Assembly (NCBI GenBank): GCA_002424605.1
Contig: DIKQ01000013.1
Coordinates: 293,457-357,456, forward strand
DNA: 64,000 nucleotides
Reading direction: 5' to 3'
DNA from: Cloacimonetes bacterium UBA5614
GTDB lineage: Bacteria > Cloacimonadota > Cloacimonadia > Cloacimonadales > Cloacimonadaceae
Position numbers and translations under genes: made by a program. Positions 57,501-64,000 of the stretch are shown piece after piece; positions within the stretch are counted from its first letter, which is position 1, and every line of letters starts with the position of its first letter. A model generated the notes under the pieces. The model was given only the letters and a program-made list of their open reading frames with translations, did no database searches and was not told the origin of the DNA.

Positions 57501-57723
57501 CAGCTATGCTGTGAAGGACAGGACAACGGTCCGCCTTGAGATATACAACCTCAAGGGCCAGTTGGTGAGAACCCTGGTCAATGAATGGACAGATAAGGGC
57601 AACCATCAGGTAACCTGGAACGGCAGGGATGACAGCGGTAATCCTGTCGCCAGCGGTATCTATCATTATAGGATGCAGGCAGGCGACTACAAGGCAAACC
57701 GCCGTATGATGCTGCTCAAATAA
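48520..57723 (+). CDS. 3067-residue exported multidomain protein, two tandem ~1300-residue copies, sorting module
   Basis: ATG 48520 follows GGAG by six bases and starts a signal peptide (MKKLVFLLSLVVFLGGLLIA). Copy 1 spans about 49234-53120 and copy 2 about 53122-57180. Each copy runs in the same order: a CARDB-like domain (NDLSCLSVTGEANPSVG), a beta domain, an Abnormal-spindle/Hydin-like domain (NPTAVGNHTATIVITDN), a jelly-roll, a second CARDB, a second beta domain, carboxypeptidase-regulatory-like repeats (GTYQVTCSKLGYMTQTQQ), a MAM-like lectin domain and a GYKVWRLLQGQE strand. Then follow one more carboxypeptidase-like repeat and the FlgD-like sorting module (NYPNPFNPQT, YNLKGQLVRTL, MMLLK). 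Probably a surface adhesin, substrate-binding or shell protein. Only copy 2 carries a 16-residue insert (54256). Confidence 0.9.
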   Translation: MKKLVFLLSLVVFLGGLLIADISDYYEFVAGTTTYTEITGTQQTSAMGDDVTSTAIDLGFTFPYGDNTYTQIKINSNGVVTLGTVPVPTLTNNLMSTTICPVVAALWDDLHTGRVQDTTYPQTSSVQTLLQGTAPNRTFTVQYKNAYWYYSVATSWVNFQVVLHESGNIDLIYGPNAGTGPGTSATASIGLNMLPGGAGNILSVNPLTMTASTTTETNNISAYITPGTKFSFNVPVGLPNDLSCLSVTGEANPSVGTSYPYTVNVRNRGTNPQTTYTVKLMSGTTELATVNGTLIQPGQTLPFTLNWTPTTTGQTQLYGKVIMAGDQNPANDQSGPITVNVQPPGTQMVIIGNGTSAQSYPFYTTYGYVRDAAIYTAAEVGIPGLITGIQWDVAVQYGHSTPYRILMKTTTATALVAQPWDVTIADAQLVAEGTVTFNQVGWTYIPFTIPFVYTGAENLVVMVESNYGGAGTTNSQTFRYTTSTTASHHYMYQDTTPPPGNGYVSASRPNIGLTLTAVSPNPAFAVSPSSWNYGQTFVNMVHNKVFTITNIGGGTTPLVINNITIGGSPFFTLQNLPTLPLSLNSFQSVTFTARYNPTAVGNHTATIVITDNLTRTQHPVDLQGSCIDPTIYTSPYFQNFDTVTIPALPIDWSSFSVAPGYVTTVTTSPYSAPNCVYLYNSTSTNGPYLISPPISPTMPLVTMRVKFWAKGATTYTLSVGGMSNPLDAATYTQVSSFTLTSAWAEYQVGFQTYAGTGQFIAFKHGNASTSQSIYIDNVTIEVIPQNDLAALNITGNATPSVNMATNYTVTIKNEGTNQQSNYQVKLFREGDIEVGSVAGPVIAPGATAQVTIPWTPTTQGPTYIYGKVVLTGDQNNLNDQTANLNVSVQPAGVTAVTVGDGSQTQYYMPVCMFYKSSLFQSIYYQSEMNVYGLITAVSFYNNFLTNLPAKPTKVWLGTTTQADLSAGWIPSTAMTLVYDGTVDYPSGQNTIVIPLQTPFPYMAGNLVIMVQRPLDTAYFSSSDLFFSQTIGTNRARRVNSDTVDYDPTNPPTTSTLTGQFPKTTFMMLVEDMGSLGGTVSSGGSPLEGALVSIVGTTSSQLTNSIGTYNFPFVQPGTYQVTCSKLGYMTQTQQAVIVADQATTMNFNMVLAPSVNVTGTVVGSEAPTVGLANAAIALTGVINYNGTTNAQGQFTISNVLAGNTYNYVISKQGYQNATGSITLGATNYSMGTIILNEIALPAVGVTAALNMAQTEAVVMWRAPGAASPYYQDDFEFSNGGWVPSSNWTNPLGDWEWTDSYNVANFVDTYGSTSVVPPPSAHSGTGFWGTIIHSNYTNSGGFSYLTKTFNFSGYNNSVLRLWSWQNLFGNFDYAQIRVNGTILWGPTTAANNVWENVIVGLSAYDGMAEVVIQLEAYASTVVNYAGWYVDDVYVGPAAGFTIARNESREAITNLTPLTSDRDRPAIGYKVWRLLQGMEANEASWTLLTPATITDTFYVNTGWQALPDGEYRWAVKTVYTNNVLSPPAFSNMLRKRPNDLSALTITGSLTPSVGAAFNYTVNIRNTGTAAQTTGSYTVKIMSGTTELASVPGPAIQPNETLDVIIPWTPATSGSTTIYGKVVLPTDTLPTNDSTPTLTVFVHPEGTLFVTIGEGTSAQSYPFYTTYGYVRDAAIYTNAEIGVPGQITGIQWNCAVQYGHTTPYRILMKMTTDTQLVAQPWATTIADAQLVAEGTVTFNSVGWVYIPFTTPFVYTGNNLVVMVESNYGGAGTSNSQTFRYTTSTTASHHYNYADTTPPTTNGYVNASRPNIGLSLTSIGNNPVFNVSPTNWNYGQTFVNMVHNKSFTITNIGGGTTPLVITNIVISGSPFFTLQNLPTLPASLNGFQSVTFTARYNPTAVGNHTATILITDNLTRTHVFRLGGNQRDGATRTDHPVELTASCIDPTIYTSPYTQNFDAVTVPNLPIDWLKLEIAPGTVQTNTTSPYSTPNCVRLLNSTATNGPFLISPPIASTLPLNTMRIKFWVKGVGAYQLSVGAMTDPLDAGTYTQVSSFAITTTWTEYVVGFQTYTGAGQFMAIKHGNAATSQTIYIDNVTIEVIPQNDLAALSVTGNVTPTVNMSTNYTVNLFNWGTNPQTNYQVKLFREGDIEIASVAGPTIAPGMNAQAVVSWVPTVQGPTYIYGKVVLTGDQNNLNDQTPNLNVSVYPAGTMVVTVGDGSQTQYYMPVCMFYKSSLFQSIYYQNELNFIGLVTGVSFYNNFLTNLPNRPTKVWLGTTTLNDLSAGWIPSTQMTLVYDGTVNYPSGQNTVTITLPEPFLYLEGNLVMMVQRPLDTVYYSSSDLFYSQTVGTNRARRVNSDTVEYDPAIPPTTSTLTGQFPKTSFMVIPGGVGHLTGTVLGAGNVPLQGATIQIVGGGQATTNAQGQYTIMNIIADTYQVTASRHGYITQTISNVVIPEDSTVVQNFTLTQMPTVNVTGTIVGSDAPTVGLAGATISLTGYENYQTTANAQGQFTITGVYTNQTYNYAATALGYQEMTGTINVGTGNLNMGTVTLSEIAYTPRTVNATQNTAQTQVTVTWQAPDPNAVDITESFENAQFPPADWTRIVTNNGPANTLGVYPTWSRFGTIVSGTTTIAPHAGAWQCGFWWDYNHQDEWLMTPQFNCPQGATLTFWTYAFYGSLNNDHYYVKISSNNGNTWQVLWDASTLTGGWNNYQTPVVIDLNAYTGQQVKIAWHADDPNTSSDGMWYNWFIDDIVIGSQTMTIRFNPEDLSVRTAGAERGMPSVVSGNLSMSRTGDKEPGRDGNKSHLNLGAEESIRHTRSIEGYKVWRLLQGQELNEATWTLLTPQMITDLSHVDAGWSGVAAGTYKWAVKAMYTNDVVSLAAFSNPLVKAPLPSGTLVGVVRNSANIPIQGAVVSAGTSTTTTLANGSYNMSVPVGTYAVTCTAAGYNPATTENIVIVLNQTTICNFTMSTGIETEVEIVKTELKGNYPNPFNPQTIISYAVKDRTTVRLEIYNLKGQLVRTLVNEWTDKGNHQVTWNGRDDSGNPVASGIYHYRMQAGDYKANRRMMLLK
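49234..57180 (+). repeat. two-copy tandem duplication inside the giant gene
   Basis: Matching segments sit 3888 bases apart before the insert (49234/53122, 49903/53791) and about 3936 apart after it (51205/55141). DNA similarity is high but clearly short of identity, pointing to an old duplication or slow gene conversion. Confidence 0.88.
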
Positions 57724-57763
57724 CACCATCGTTCCCGCTCAGGCGGGAGCTGTATTAAAGCTA

Positions 57764-57796
57764 AAGGGCTGACTTTGATGTCAGCCCTTTTTTTTT
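57764..57796 (+). terminator. intrinsic terminator of the giant gene
   Basis: AGGGCTGAC and GTCAGCCCT arms with a six-base loop and nine T. A smaller TCCCGC-tcag-GCGGGA hairpin precedes it at 57733-57748. Confidence 0.92.
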
Positions 57797-57817
57797 AACT
57801 TATCATGCTTTCTGCCT

Positions 57818-57872
57818 GGGGTCCACCTGGGGTCCTCCTGGGGTAAGCCCACGTGGACCCCAGGTGGACCCC
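57818..57872. repeat. long intergenic palindrome of GGGGTCC words
   Basis: GGGGTCCACCTGGGGTCC (57818-57835) pairs perfectly over 18 bases with 57855-57872. The word GGGGTCC is itself tandemly repeated on both sides. The 57724-58030 gap holds no other feature besides the terminators. Confidence 0.88.
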
Positions 57873-58030
57873 ACGTGGCGAATAGGGAACAATTACTCCA
57901 CTATGCCATAAAACACCTCAGGCAATTAACTTTCATCCTCCTGACTATTATGGGAAACGGGGAAAGTAACAGGCATGAGAAAAAAGTTGACCATTTACAC
58001 AATAATGAAATCATATCAATAGAGGTGGTT

Positions 58031-58861
58031 ATGAAGTGGTATTTTTATGTAATTATCGTTGTGTTCCTTCTGTTGATTGGACTATATTTCTTCAAGTTTA
58101 GCGGTGGGTTATCTAACAACCAATTTGTTTGGGGTTCGTTTGGGGACTATGTCACAGGGATTCTTACCATTTTTCTTGTATTAATATCGCTATATTTTGG
58201 GTTAAATACATTTAAACAGGGGATAAGTGCTTTAGAAAAAGATAAACAAGTCAATAAACTTAATATGCTTTATTTTCCTCTATTGAAAGATATAAGCGAT
58301 TTTCATAATATTATTCTCCTAAGTGCAAATGATGCTCCCCCAAGAGACTTACCTATTTATGGATTAACATTCAAATGGGCTTATATCACAAATGCTTATT
58401 CGTTTATTCTAAATCCTTTAGTAAGTAGAGATGAGAAGTTAATTGTTCAATATGAACTTCGACTTTTAGACGAACTCTTTAACTTCTATAATATATCTAA
58501 AAATTTCAGGTCTGAGGATAAATTTATTAAGGATGCGCAAAAAAAGACCCTTAAAAGTTTTATCAAGTTTTATGAGAAGGATATCTCAGATGTGAAGGAT
58601 AATCTTACACAAATATCAGAAAAGATAACCGATATTGATATCGAGTATACTGAGAAGATGGTAACTCAGGCAGAGTCATTTATCGTAATAATAAAAACTA
58701 AAATGGAATCACTTGAAAAAAATCAGAACATTAACTTAGATAAGGATTTTAGTGCTTTACCAAATACAGTTGATATAGATAAACTTTTGTGTATTTTTGA
58801 TAAAATCAAATCAGGAATATCATCCGAAATATTAAAGATATGGCGGGATAAAATCGAATAG
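58031..58861 (+). CDS. two-helix membrane protein, putative phage abortive-infection (AbiC-like) protein
   Basis: The 276 residues start at ATG 58031 behind AGAGG. Upstream in-frame ATGs run through the palindrome. Two membrane helices (about 4-25 and 42-62) frame NQFVWGSFGDYVTGILTIFL, a pattern of the putAbiC group. The rest is helical, with long coiled-coil segments. The gene is AT-rich compared with its neighbours, suggesting acquisition. An anti-phage role is inferred from resemblance only. Confidence 0.5.
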   Translation: MKWYFYVIIVVFLLLIGLYFFKFSGGLSNNQFVWGSFGDYVTGILTIFLVLISLYFGLNTFKQGISALEKDKQVNKLNMLYFPLLKDISDFHNIILLSANDAPPRDLPIYGLTFKWAYITNAYSFILNPLVSRDEKLIVQYELRLLDELFNFYNISKNFRSEDKFIKDAQKKTLKSFIKFYEKDISDVKDNLTQISEKITDIDIEYTEKMVTQAESFIVIIKTKMESLEKNQNINLDKDFSALPNTVDIDKLLCIFDKIKSGISSEILKIWRDKIE

Positions 58862-58990
58862 AATGTTCTTCTTCTGTATATTTTTTAAGAGCAAAACATC
58901 AGATGACGAAATGAATGGAATATTCAGGGGTTTATTAAGGATGAATAACCTCTGTCGGTGCGGAATAACAGAAGCATAGAGGGGGTATGG

Positions 58991-60232
58991 TCAGACGAGG
59001 TTATCCATAAACATCCTGCGGCTGGGGCTGAGGTAGGTTTCGCTGGAGCGTCGGATGGTGTGGGTTATTTCGTCTTTGGAGATGCGGAGCATCTTGCCGA
59101 GTTCGTAGAGGCGTTCCTTTTCGGGTTTTTCCAGGCGTCCGTCCAGCAGGGCAAGCTGGACCACCTTTTCAAACAGCTCATATTTTTCGCCGTCATGCTT
59201 GCGGTTGTAGTAGCGGCAGATGGCGTCAACGCGGTCCTTTATCTCATCCAGGGACTTGAAGCTGAGATAGTTTTCCGGCTGGGTAGTGTAGTCCGCCAGC
59301 CAGTCATAGAGGGTTTTCCAGACCTTTTCCGATACTTCGTCCGAGGCATGGGCGAGGTAGATGCCCACACTGCTGTAAAACTCTACGGTACGCTTGTCCT
59401 TTTCCTTTTTGGGATGGATTTCCAGCAGGTTCATCAGTTCCATCATCCTGGTCTGCAGTTCCTTATCAGTCATCGCGCCTTTTGCCTTTTTGCCCGGCAT
59501 GAGGACAGAGCCGGAAAAGTGCAGCAAGTTTTGGATGCGCACCAGATTGTTGGGGTGGGTGGAATAAAAGTCCCCGACGGCTATCTCCTTGATTCTTTCA
59601 AGCTGTTTGAGATACTCGTCGATGTCAAAGTTCAGGTAAGTCTCGCTAAGCCCGGCGGCGAATTTGAAGAAGACGGTTCCGATGATTTTGATGTTGGGGA
59701 TGGCGAGGTATCCGATGCGGTCGCAACTTACCTCGGCATAGCGTTGCCAGCGCAGGAAATAGATGGCAAGGGCAGAGGGAATCTCCTCGTTTTCGCGGTT
59801 TGCCAGGATTTTGTTCACCACGTCCAGCTGGCTGTGCTTGAAAATCAGGTGACCCAGTTCGTGCCCGATGACGAAGCGGAGTTCATTGTCGTTGAGCTGT
59901 TGGATGAGTGAGGAGGTGAAACAGATGATGTGGGGCACGATGCCAAATCCGTTGATGGAAAAGGCATTGACCTCGGGTGTGGCATAGAGGTAGAAATCAA
60001 TCGGCTCCTTAAAGCCGAGGAATTCCTGGATTTCATTGCAGAGGTCATAGAGGCGGGGAGCGATTACTTTGTTCAGCTTCACCGTGTTTGCCAGCATATG
60101 GTTGGTGATGTTTTCCAGCTCGTCCTTGTTGTCAAAGATGTCATAATAGGACGCCAGAGCATAATCCTCTTCCAGGATGCGCACCAGTTCGGTTTCGCCG
60201 GCAAAACGCAGTTTGGCAAAGTCAAATTTCAC
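58991..60232 (-). CDS. M48-family metallopeptidase with C-terminal TerB-like domain
   Basis: The protein has 413 residues. The zinc site is VIGHELGHLIF (H124, E125, H128), with the third ligand presumably in RYAEVSCDRIGYLA. FSINGFGIVPHIICFTSSLI is the usual M48 lead-in. There are no clear membrane helices, so it may be soluble or peripheral. Residues about 330-400 (LFEKVVQLALLDGRLEKPEK) look like a TerB-type helical module. Substrate unknown. Confidence 0.85.
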   Translation of the reverse strand: MKFDFAKLRFAGETELVRILEEDYALASYYDIFDNKDELENITNHMLANTVKLNKVIAPRLYDLCNEIQEFLGFKEPIDFYLYATPEVNAFSINGFGIVPHIICFTSSLIQQLNDNELRFVIGHELGHLIFKHSQLDVVNKILANRENEEIPSALAIYFLRWQRYAEVSCDRIGYLAIPNIKIIGTVFFKFAAGLSETYLNFDIDEYLKQLERIKEIAVGDFYSTHPNNLVRIQNLLHFSGSVLMPGKKAKGAMTDKELQTRMMELMNLLEIHPKKEKDKRTVEFYSSVGIYLAHASDEVSEKVWKTLYDWLADYTTQPENYLSFKSLDEIKDRVDAICRYYNRKHDGEKYELFEKVVQLALLDGRLEKPEKERLYELGKMLRISKDEITHTIRRSSETYLSPSRRMFMDNLV

Positions 60233-60285
60233 TTTCCGCCTCCACTCTTTCTGTATTGGTTGGTTTAGATGTTAAATGAGCGTTA

Positions 60286-60771
60286 TCAGCCCAGTTGCAG
60301 ACGGTAGTCGTTCAGGCGCAGGACGTGGGAGATTTCTTCCTGGATGATGCGGGCAACGGCAGCCTGTGCCTTGGGATTGGAGAGGGCGTCTTTCACGGTG
60401 TGGAAAAACAGGAGGGTATCCTTTTCAAACTGGATGGCATAGTTCAGGATATCTTTCACGTCCTTTGCCCCGGTCGCCAGGCGGATAGCGGCGTCTTCGG
60501 TATTAAATATGCGGGATGCCACGATGGTCTGGAGATAGGAAGCCACCAGTTCCCAGTCCTGGGACATGACGAGGTTTTGCATATCATCATCGTCGCGCAG
60601 GGCGAGGAAGGTCTTTTCATGGTTGAGTTCCTGGTCCCTGAGGGTGGACAGGAGTTCTAGGGATTTGTCATCAAGGCCTTTGTGCTTGGTTGCTTCATGA
60701 TAGAAGGCAAAGCCGTTGTGCTCAATCTGGACGGCGAGTTCTACGATTTCGTTTACGGAATATGCGGACAT
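60286..60771 (-). CDS. ferritin-like/rubrerythrin-like diiron protein
   Basis: The 161 residues start at ATG 60771 behind GGGAGG. A four-helix bundle is expected, with metal ligands in AVQIEHNGFAFYHEA, LRDQELNHEKTF, AIQFEKDTLLFFH and IQEEISHVLRL. There is no rubredoxin domain. By family it handles iron or peroxide in anaerobes. Confidence 0.85.
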   Translation of the reverse strand: MSAYSVNEIVELAVQIEHNGFAFYHEATKHKGLDDKSLELLSTLRDQELNHEKTFLALRDDDDMQNLVMSQDWELVASYLQTIVASRIFNTEDAAIRLATGAKDVKDILNYAIQFEKDTLLFFHTVKDALSNPKAQAAVARIIQEEISHVLRLNDYRLQLG

Positions 60772-60950
60772 TATTTCCTCCCGGAATTTTTTATTTGTGC
60801 TTTGTATTAGCAATCTTGCAGAAACTGCATGGTTATTTATTCTCACCTTCAGCAATTCCTGTCAAGACATAATATTCGGTTACGGGGCTAAAGCAATAGC
60901 AAAACGGATAAACCTTGCTCCCCAAAGATACATAGTCCGTCAGGACGCCA

Positions 60951-61292
60951 CTGTGTAGCCCCGCACTTTGAGTGCGGGGTAGCCGGTCCCCCAATGCACA
61001 CCAGTCCGGCAGGACGGCCGCCGTAAAACTGCTGTTGCTAACATAATATGGACAAGCATATAATGATAAGTTATAGGCAATTAAACCTGTGTCCGGTTGT
61101 TTTCGCAGGAACGGAGTCCTGCGCTACGTTGCTCAACACATCGTTGTTGAGATGTGCAATCTACGTTGCTCAACACTCCGTTGTTGAGATGTGCAATCGC
61201 AACGCAAGCCAGTCCGGCAGGACGAAACTGTGTAGCCCCGCACTTTGAGTGCGGGGTAGCCAACCCCCAGCACACCAGTCCGGCAGGACGGC
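60951..61292. repeat. cluster of palindromic intergenic repeats
   Basis: Two copies (60951-61018, 61228-61292) of a unit with hairpin CCCCGCAC-tttga-GTGCGGGG and the palindrome GTCCggcaGGAC, which recurs at about 60935 and 61212. Between them is an exact-length 37-base tandem pair (61124-61160, 61161-61197) starting CTACGTTGCTCAACAC. The 60772-61350 gap contains no gene. Confidence 0.85.
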
Positions 61293-61350
61293 ACAATATC
61301 CCCTTGACAGATAAGCCGACATAGGTTTTACTCAAATCAGGAGAGGATTG

Positions 61351-63756
61351 ATGAGGAAAGTCATTATTGCAATTATGCTTGCACTTCCATTTCTGCTGCT
61401 GTCTGTCACACGGACTGTATCCCTAGATGGCACTCAACAATATACAAGTATACAGACAGCAATAAATGCCTGCGGTGATGGAGATTTTGTGCTTGTTTAT
61501 CCCGGGGAATACTTTGAGAATATTGAATGCAGTGTGAGTATTACCTTAGCCAGTCTGGAATTTACTACAAATGACACTACTTATGTATCTCAAACGATTA
61601 TCAACGGCAATGCTGACGGAACATGTGTATCTTATTGGAGTGGTTCTCAAACCTTGCGGGGATTTACCATCACCAATGGAGGTGAAGCATCGGACGGCTC
61701 AAGTGAGGGGGGAGGTATTTTCGCTTATGAAACATCAAGTTTAAGTGTTATCAACTGCGACATAGTCAATAACAAATCAACTTATCGGTCAGGAATTGAG
61801 ACATCGTCAGGAATGGTGCTTATCTCTGGAACTAAAATACATCATAATTATTCTCAAATGACTGGCGGCGGAGTCAGGATTTTCGATGCCACTTCGGTTG
61901 TGTTTGACCCGGTTAATCTGTGCTCAGTTTATGAGAACTACAGCAATTCCCCCACTGATATATTGATTGCTAACGTTCAGAGTGATGTTACAATCACCCT
62001 GGATATGTTCACAGTAATGAATCCGACCTCCTATTTTGCCTACTTTGGTCACTTCACCAATCCGGAAGAAACTTATACTCTTACTGTAATACCTCAAAGG
62101 GCATACCTTACTGAGGTTAATAGTAATTTGTACGTATCAGCTAATGGAAGTGATAATAATTCAGGACTTACACCCCAAGCGCCTTTGAAAAATGCTGCTG
62201 TTGCTATGCATAGGATTGCCTCAGATGCTTCATCACCCAAGGAAGTTATTCTCCTCAGCCATTCCTATTCTATTAATAACCAGGACATGTTCCCGATAGC
62301 AATAAAATCCTATACTACATTGAAAAGCACTACTGGTAATAGTGTTATCTTCTGCCCTGAGTTTGCTCCTGTTTCTGCTAGTTACCAAACTAATGCCACG
62401 ATAGATGGCATTATTTTTTATCCCTCTCAACAGGATTCAATTGAAAGTGCCATCAGGGCATCTGATAGTTATGGACTTACCCTCAGGAACTCTGAAGTTA
62501 CAGGTTTTAATGTTCATTTTTTTGCCCCCATCTATCTCCAAAGATGTGATGATTTTCTAATGGAGAATACTTATATTCATGACATACAAGGAGATGGGGT
62601 TGCGCTACTGTTCCCGGCATATTGGATTAATGGGACCTTACGCAATTGCCGGTTTGAAAATCTAATAAATCCATATAGTGATATGCAAGGAGGCACTAAT
62701 AATACAATAGGATTTGTAATAAAAGATTATCTGAATATCGAGAATTGTGTGTTTAAAGATATAACGCGCGTTTTAAATGATGGGGAAGCGGCAATTTCAA
62801 TTATACAATCAGATTATTCTACTGAATGTATAATAAATATTGTAAACAACTTGTTCATTAACATTCATGGACCTCAATATGATGGCGATGCGATAGAAAT
62901 GCTAGCTAAATATCCTCTTGAATCTTTAAGTACAAATATAATAAACAATACGTTTGCCAATATAACAAGCGATAGGTTTGCTGTTGTGGGCACTGGTCAT
63001 TTTTATTATTATAATAATATTTTCTCTAACTCGACGCCATATGATATAGGCGTTGCTGATTTTACAAACAATGGCATTGCCCCTGAGTTATACATGGATT
63101 CAAATTGTATTTATGGCGGGATTGGCAGAGTGTTGTACGATGCGAATACTGATTTTACCTGGTTGGATAATAATATTGATGCAGACCCGCTGTTCCAAGG
63201 CAACGATTGGGCAAGTTCTCTAAGTTACCAATTGATCAGTAACTCCCCATGTATAGATGCCGGAACTGATGACACACTTGGACTTAATCTTCCTTTCGCT
63301 GACCTGATTGGTAATTATAGAATCTGGAATAATAGAATAGATATGGGCTGTTATGAATATGGTGCTCCACCTGTCACTAATGATGACCCTGAGCTGCCAA
63401 TTCCTGGCAACGGCATCCAGCTCAGCTTATATCCCAATCCCGTGTATGCAACCGGTTCCAAAGAAAGCTACAGCTTTATTGAGTTCACACTACCTAAGAA
63501 AGCCAAGGAACCGCCAGTCGTGGAGATTTATAACCTGAAAGGGCAGAGGGTGCGCTCCCTGACTATAAGCCAAAGCTATAACGATATGGTGCTTAAGGCA
63601 GGGCTTTCCAAAGAAGTGAATACAGGTTGGGAGTTCTATTCCACCGTGTTTGACTGCAAGGACCTGAACAGCAGACCCCTGGCAACCGGTATCTACCTCA
63701 TCAGGGTAAAGGCAGACGGCAGGCAGAAGACAGCCAAGCTGACCATCCTGAGATAG
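61351..63756 (+). CDS. exported right-handed beta-helix protein with sorting module
   Basis: The protein has 801 residues. ATG 61351 follows GGAGAGG. The signal peptide (MRKVIIAIMLALPFLLLS) leads to a pectate-lyase-like start (QYTSIQTAINACGDGDFVLV). Two beta-helix stretches follow, the second with DUF1565-like YVSANGSDNNSG. The end is the FlgD-like module (VEIYNLKGQRVRSL...AKLTILR). No catalytic set is evident, so binding or structural roles are as likely as polysaccharide cleavage. Confidence 0.8.
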   Translation: MRKVIIAIMLALPFLLLSVTRTVSLDGTQQYTSIQTAINACGDGDFVLVYPGEYFENIECSVSITLASLEFTTNDTTYVSQTIINGNADGTCVSYWSGSQTLRGFTITNGGEASDGSSEGGGIFAYETSSLSVINCDIVNNKSTYRSGIETSSGMVLISGTKIHHNYSQMTGGGVRIFDATSVVFDPVNLCSVYENYSNSPTDILIANVQSDVTITLDMFTVMNPTSYFAYFGHFTNPEETYTLTVIPQRAYLTEVNSNLYVSANGSDNNSGLTPQAPLKNAAVAMHRIASDASSPKEVILLSHSYSINNQDMFPIAIKSYTTLKSTTGNSVIFCPEFAPVSASYQTNATIDGIIFYPSQQDSIESAIRASDSYGLTLRNSEVTGFNVHFFAPIYLQRCDDFLMENTYIHDIQGDGVALLFPAYWINGTLRNCRFENLINPYSDMQGGTNNTIGFVIKDYLNIENCVFKDITRVLNDGEAAISIIQSDYSTECIINIVNNLFINIHGPQYDGDAIEMLAKYPLESLSTNIINNTFANITSDRFAVVGTGHFYYYNNIFSNSTPYDIGVADFTNNGIAPELYMDSNCIYGGIGRVLYDANTDFTWLDNNIDADPLFQGNDWASSLSYQLISNSPCIDAGTDDTLGLNLPFADLIGNYRIWNNRIDMGCYEYGAPPVTNDDPELPIPGNGIQLSLYPNPVYATGSKESYSFIEFTLPKKAKEPPVVEIYNLKGQRVRSLTISQSYNDMVLKAGLSKEVNTGWEFYSTVFDCKDLNSRPLATGIYLIRVKADGRQKTAKLTILR

Positions 63757-63827
63757 GTATAGTATAAACAAACGTCCCTTTTGATATGTCTATTTGGCTA
63801 TGTTTGTATTCGCAAATTAACATTTAC

Positions 63828-64000
63828 ACAATCTATGTCACCCCTACGAGGTTCATTATGTTGGGGGAGGATACCCAGCGCTGACGCACCGGGCTATGCT
63901 ATGCCGTCACGCCGTGACTAAGATGTGCTTAGAAACAATCTATGTCACCCTCCGGGGTTGATTATGTTGGGGAAGCATACCCGGCGCTTACGCACCGGGC
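63828..64000. repeat. 66-base direct repeat, two copies
   Basis: ACAATCTATGTCACCC begins copies at 63828-63893 and 63935-64000, the second ending at the window edge. Both end in ACGCACCGGGC. The stretch 63757-64000 has no gene. Confidence 0.85.

Noticed and set aside
57875..58030. N-terminal extension of the AbiC-like protein from ATG 57875
   Set aside because: These codons start inside the palindrome's edge, have no ribosome site and precede a well-supported ATG at 58031 that opens a membrane helix.
61124..61197. Possible CRISPR array
   Set aside because: The two 37-base units are directly adjacent with no spacer, and no cas gene is present.

Overview
The window most resembles a chromosome segment of a Candidatus Cloacimonadota (Cloacimonas-like) bacterium. 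The reasons are six exported proteins ending in the FlgD-like/Por-type sorting module (motif YN.KGQLVR and a terminal basic strand), a PorX-like regulator, a pilus locus led by a sigma-54-type promoter, and moderate GC. This taxonomic call is inference from gene content, since no rRNA or marker gene was compared. No tRNA, rRNA or CRISPR array was seen.

Layout. (1) 1-~4040: one end of a Mu-like transposable element or prophage. It has a DDE transposase running off the left edge, a separate small HTH protein upstream of it, a divergent LexA/CI-type repressor, and arrays of GTCCAA/TTGGAC sites in the control region and beside the presumed end. (2) 4061-9029: an arsenic operon: arsR, an ArsP-type permease, a CcdA-like protein, a small CxxC protein, a DGC-domain protein, a thioredoxin lipoprotein, an Acr3 pump and arsC. 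It carries its own possible thiol electron relay. (3) 9038-18148: mostly exported proteins with C-terminal sorting modules, including a polysaccharide-deacetylase-like protein, two Tyr/Trp-rich paralogues and an exported class II amidotransferase, plus a GNAT enzyme and tgt. (4) 18269-22947: a GT2/small-flippase/membrane-GT cassette and a double-parvulin chaperone. (5) 23411-37729: a type IV pilus/type II-like locus. It holds a major pilin behind a -24/-12 promoter, pilT, three I/J/K-like pseudopilins, pilM-N-O-P-Q, an Ig-repeat lipoprotein, pilB and pilC. (6) 37814-45719: a PAP2 phosphatase with an apparent ATC start, a single-chain restriction-modification enzyme with an unknown partner, a TfoX-N protein, two small exported proteins and panB. 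(7) 45838-57723: an unknown protein translationally coupled to a PorX-like response regulator/PglZ protein, then a 3067-residue exported protein made of two ~1300-residue tandem copies. (8) 58031-63756: a putative AbiC-type membrane protein, an M48 peptidase, a ferritin-like protein and a beta-helix exported protein.

How it fits together. The sorting-module proteins and the PorX-like protein together point to a type IX-like secretion route. The pilus locus and the surface-glycan cassette add further envelope functions. Between genes there are many long palindromes with similar architecture but different sequences. Two of them are close copies 7.56 kb apart, one is a 111-bp nested structure, and one lies in frame inside the restriction-modification gene.
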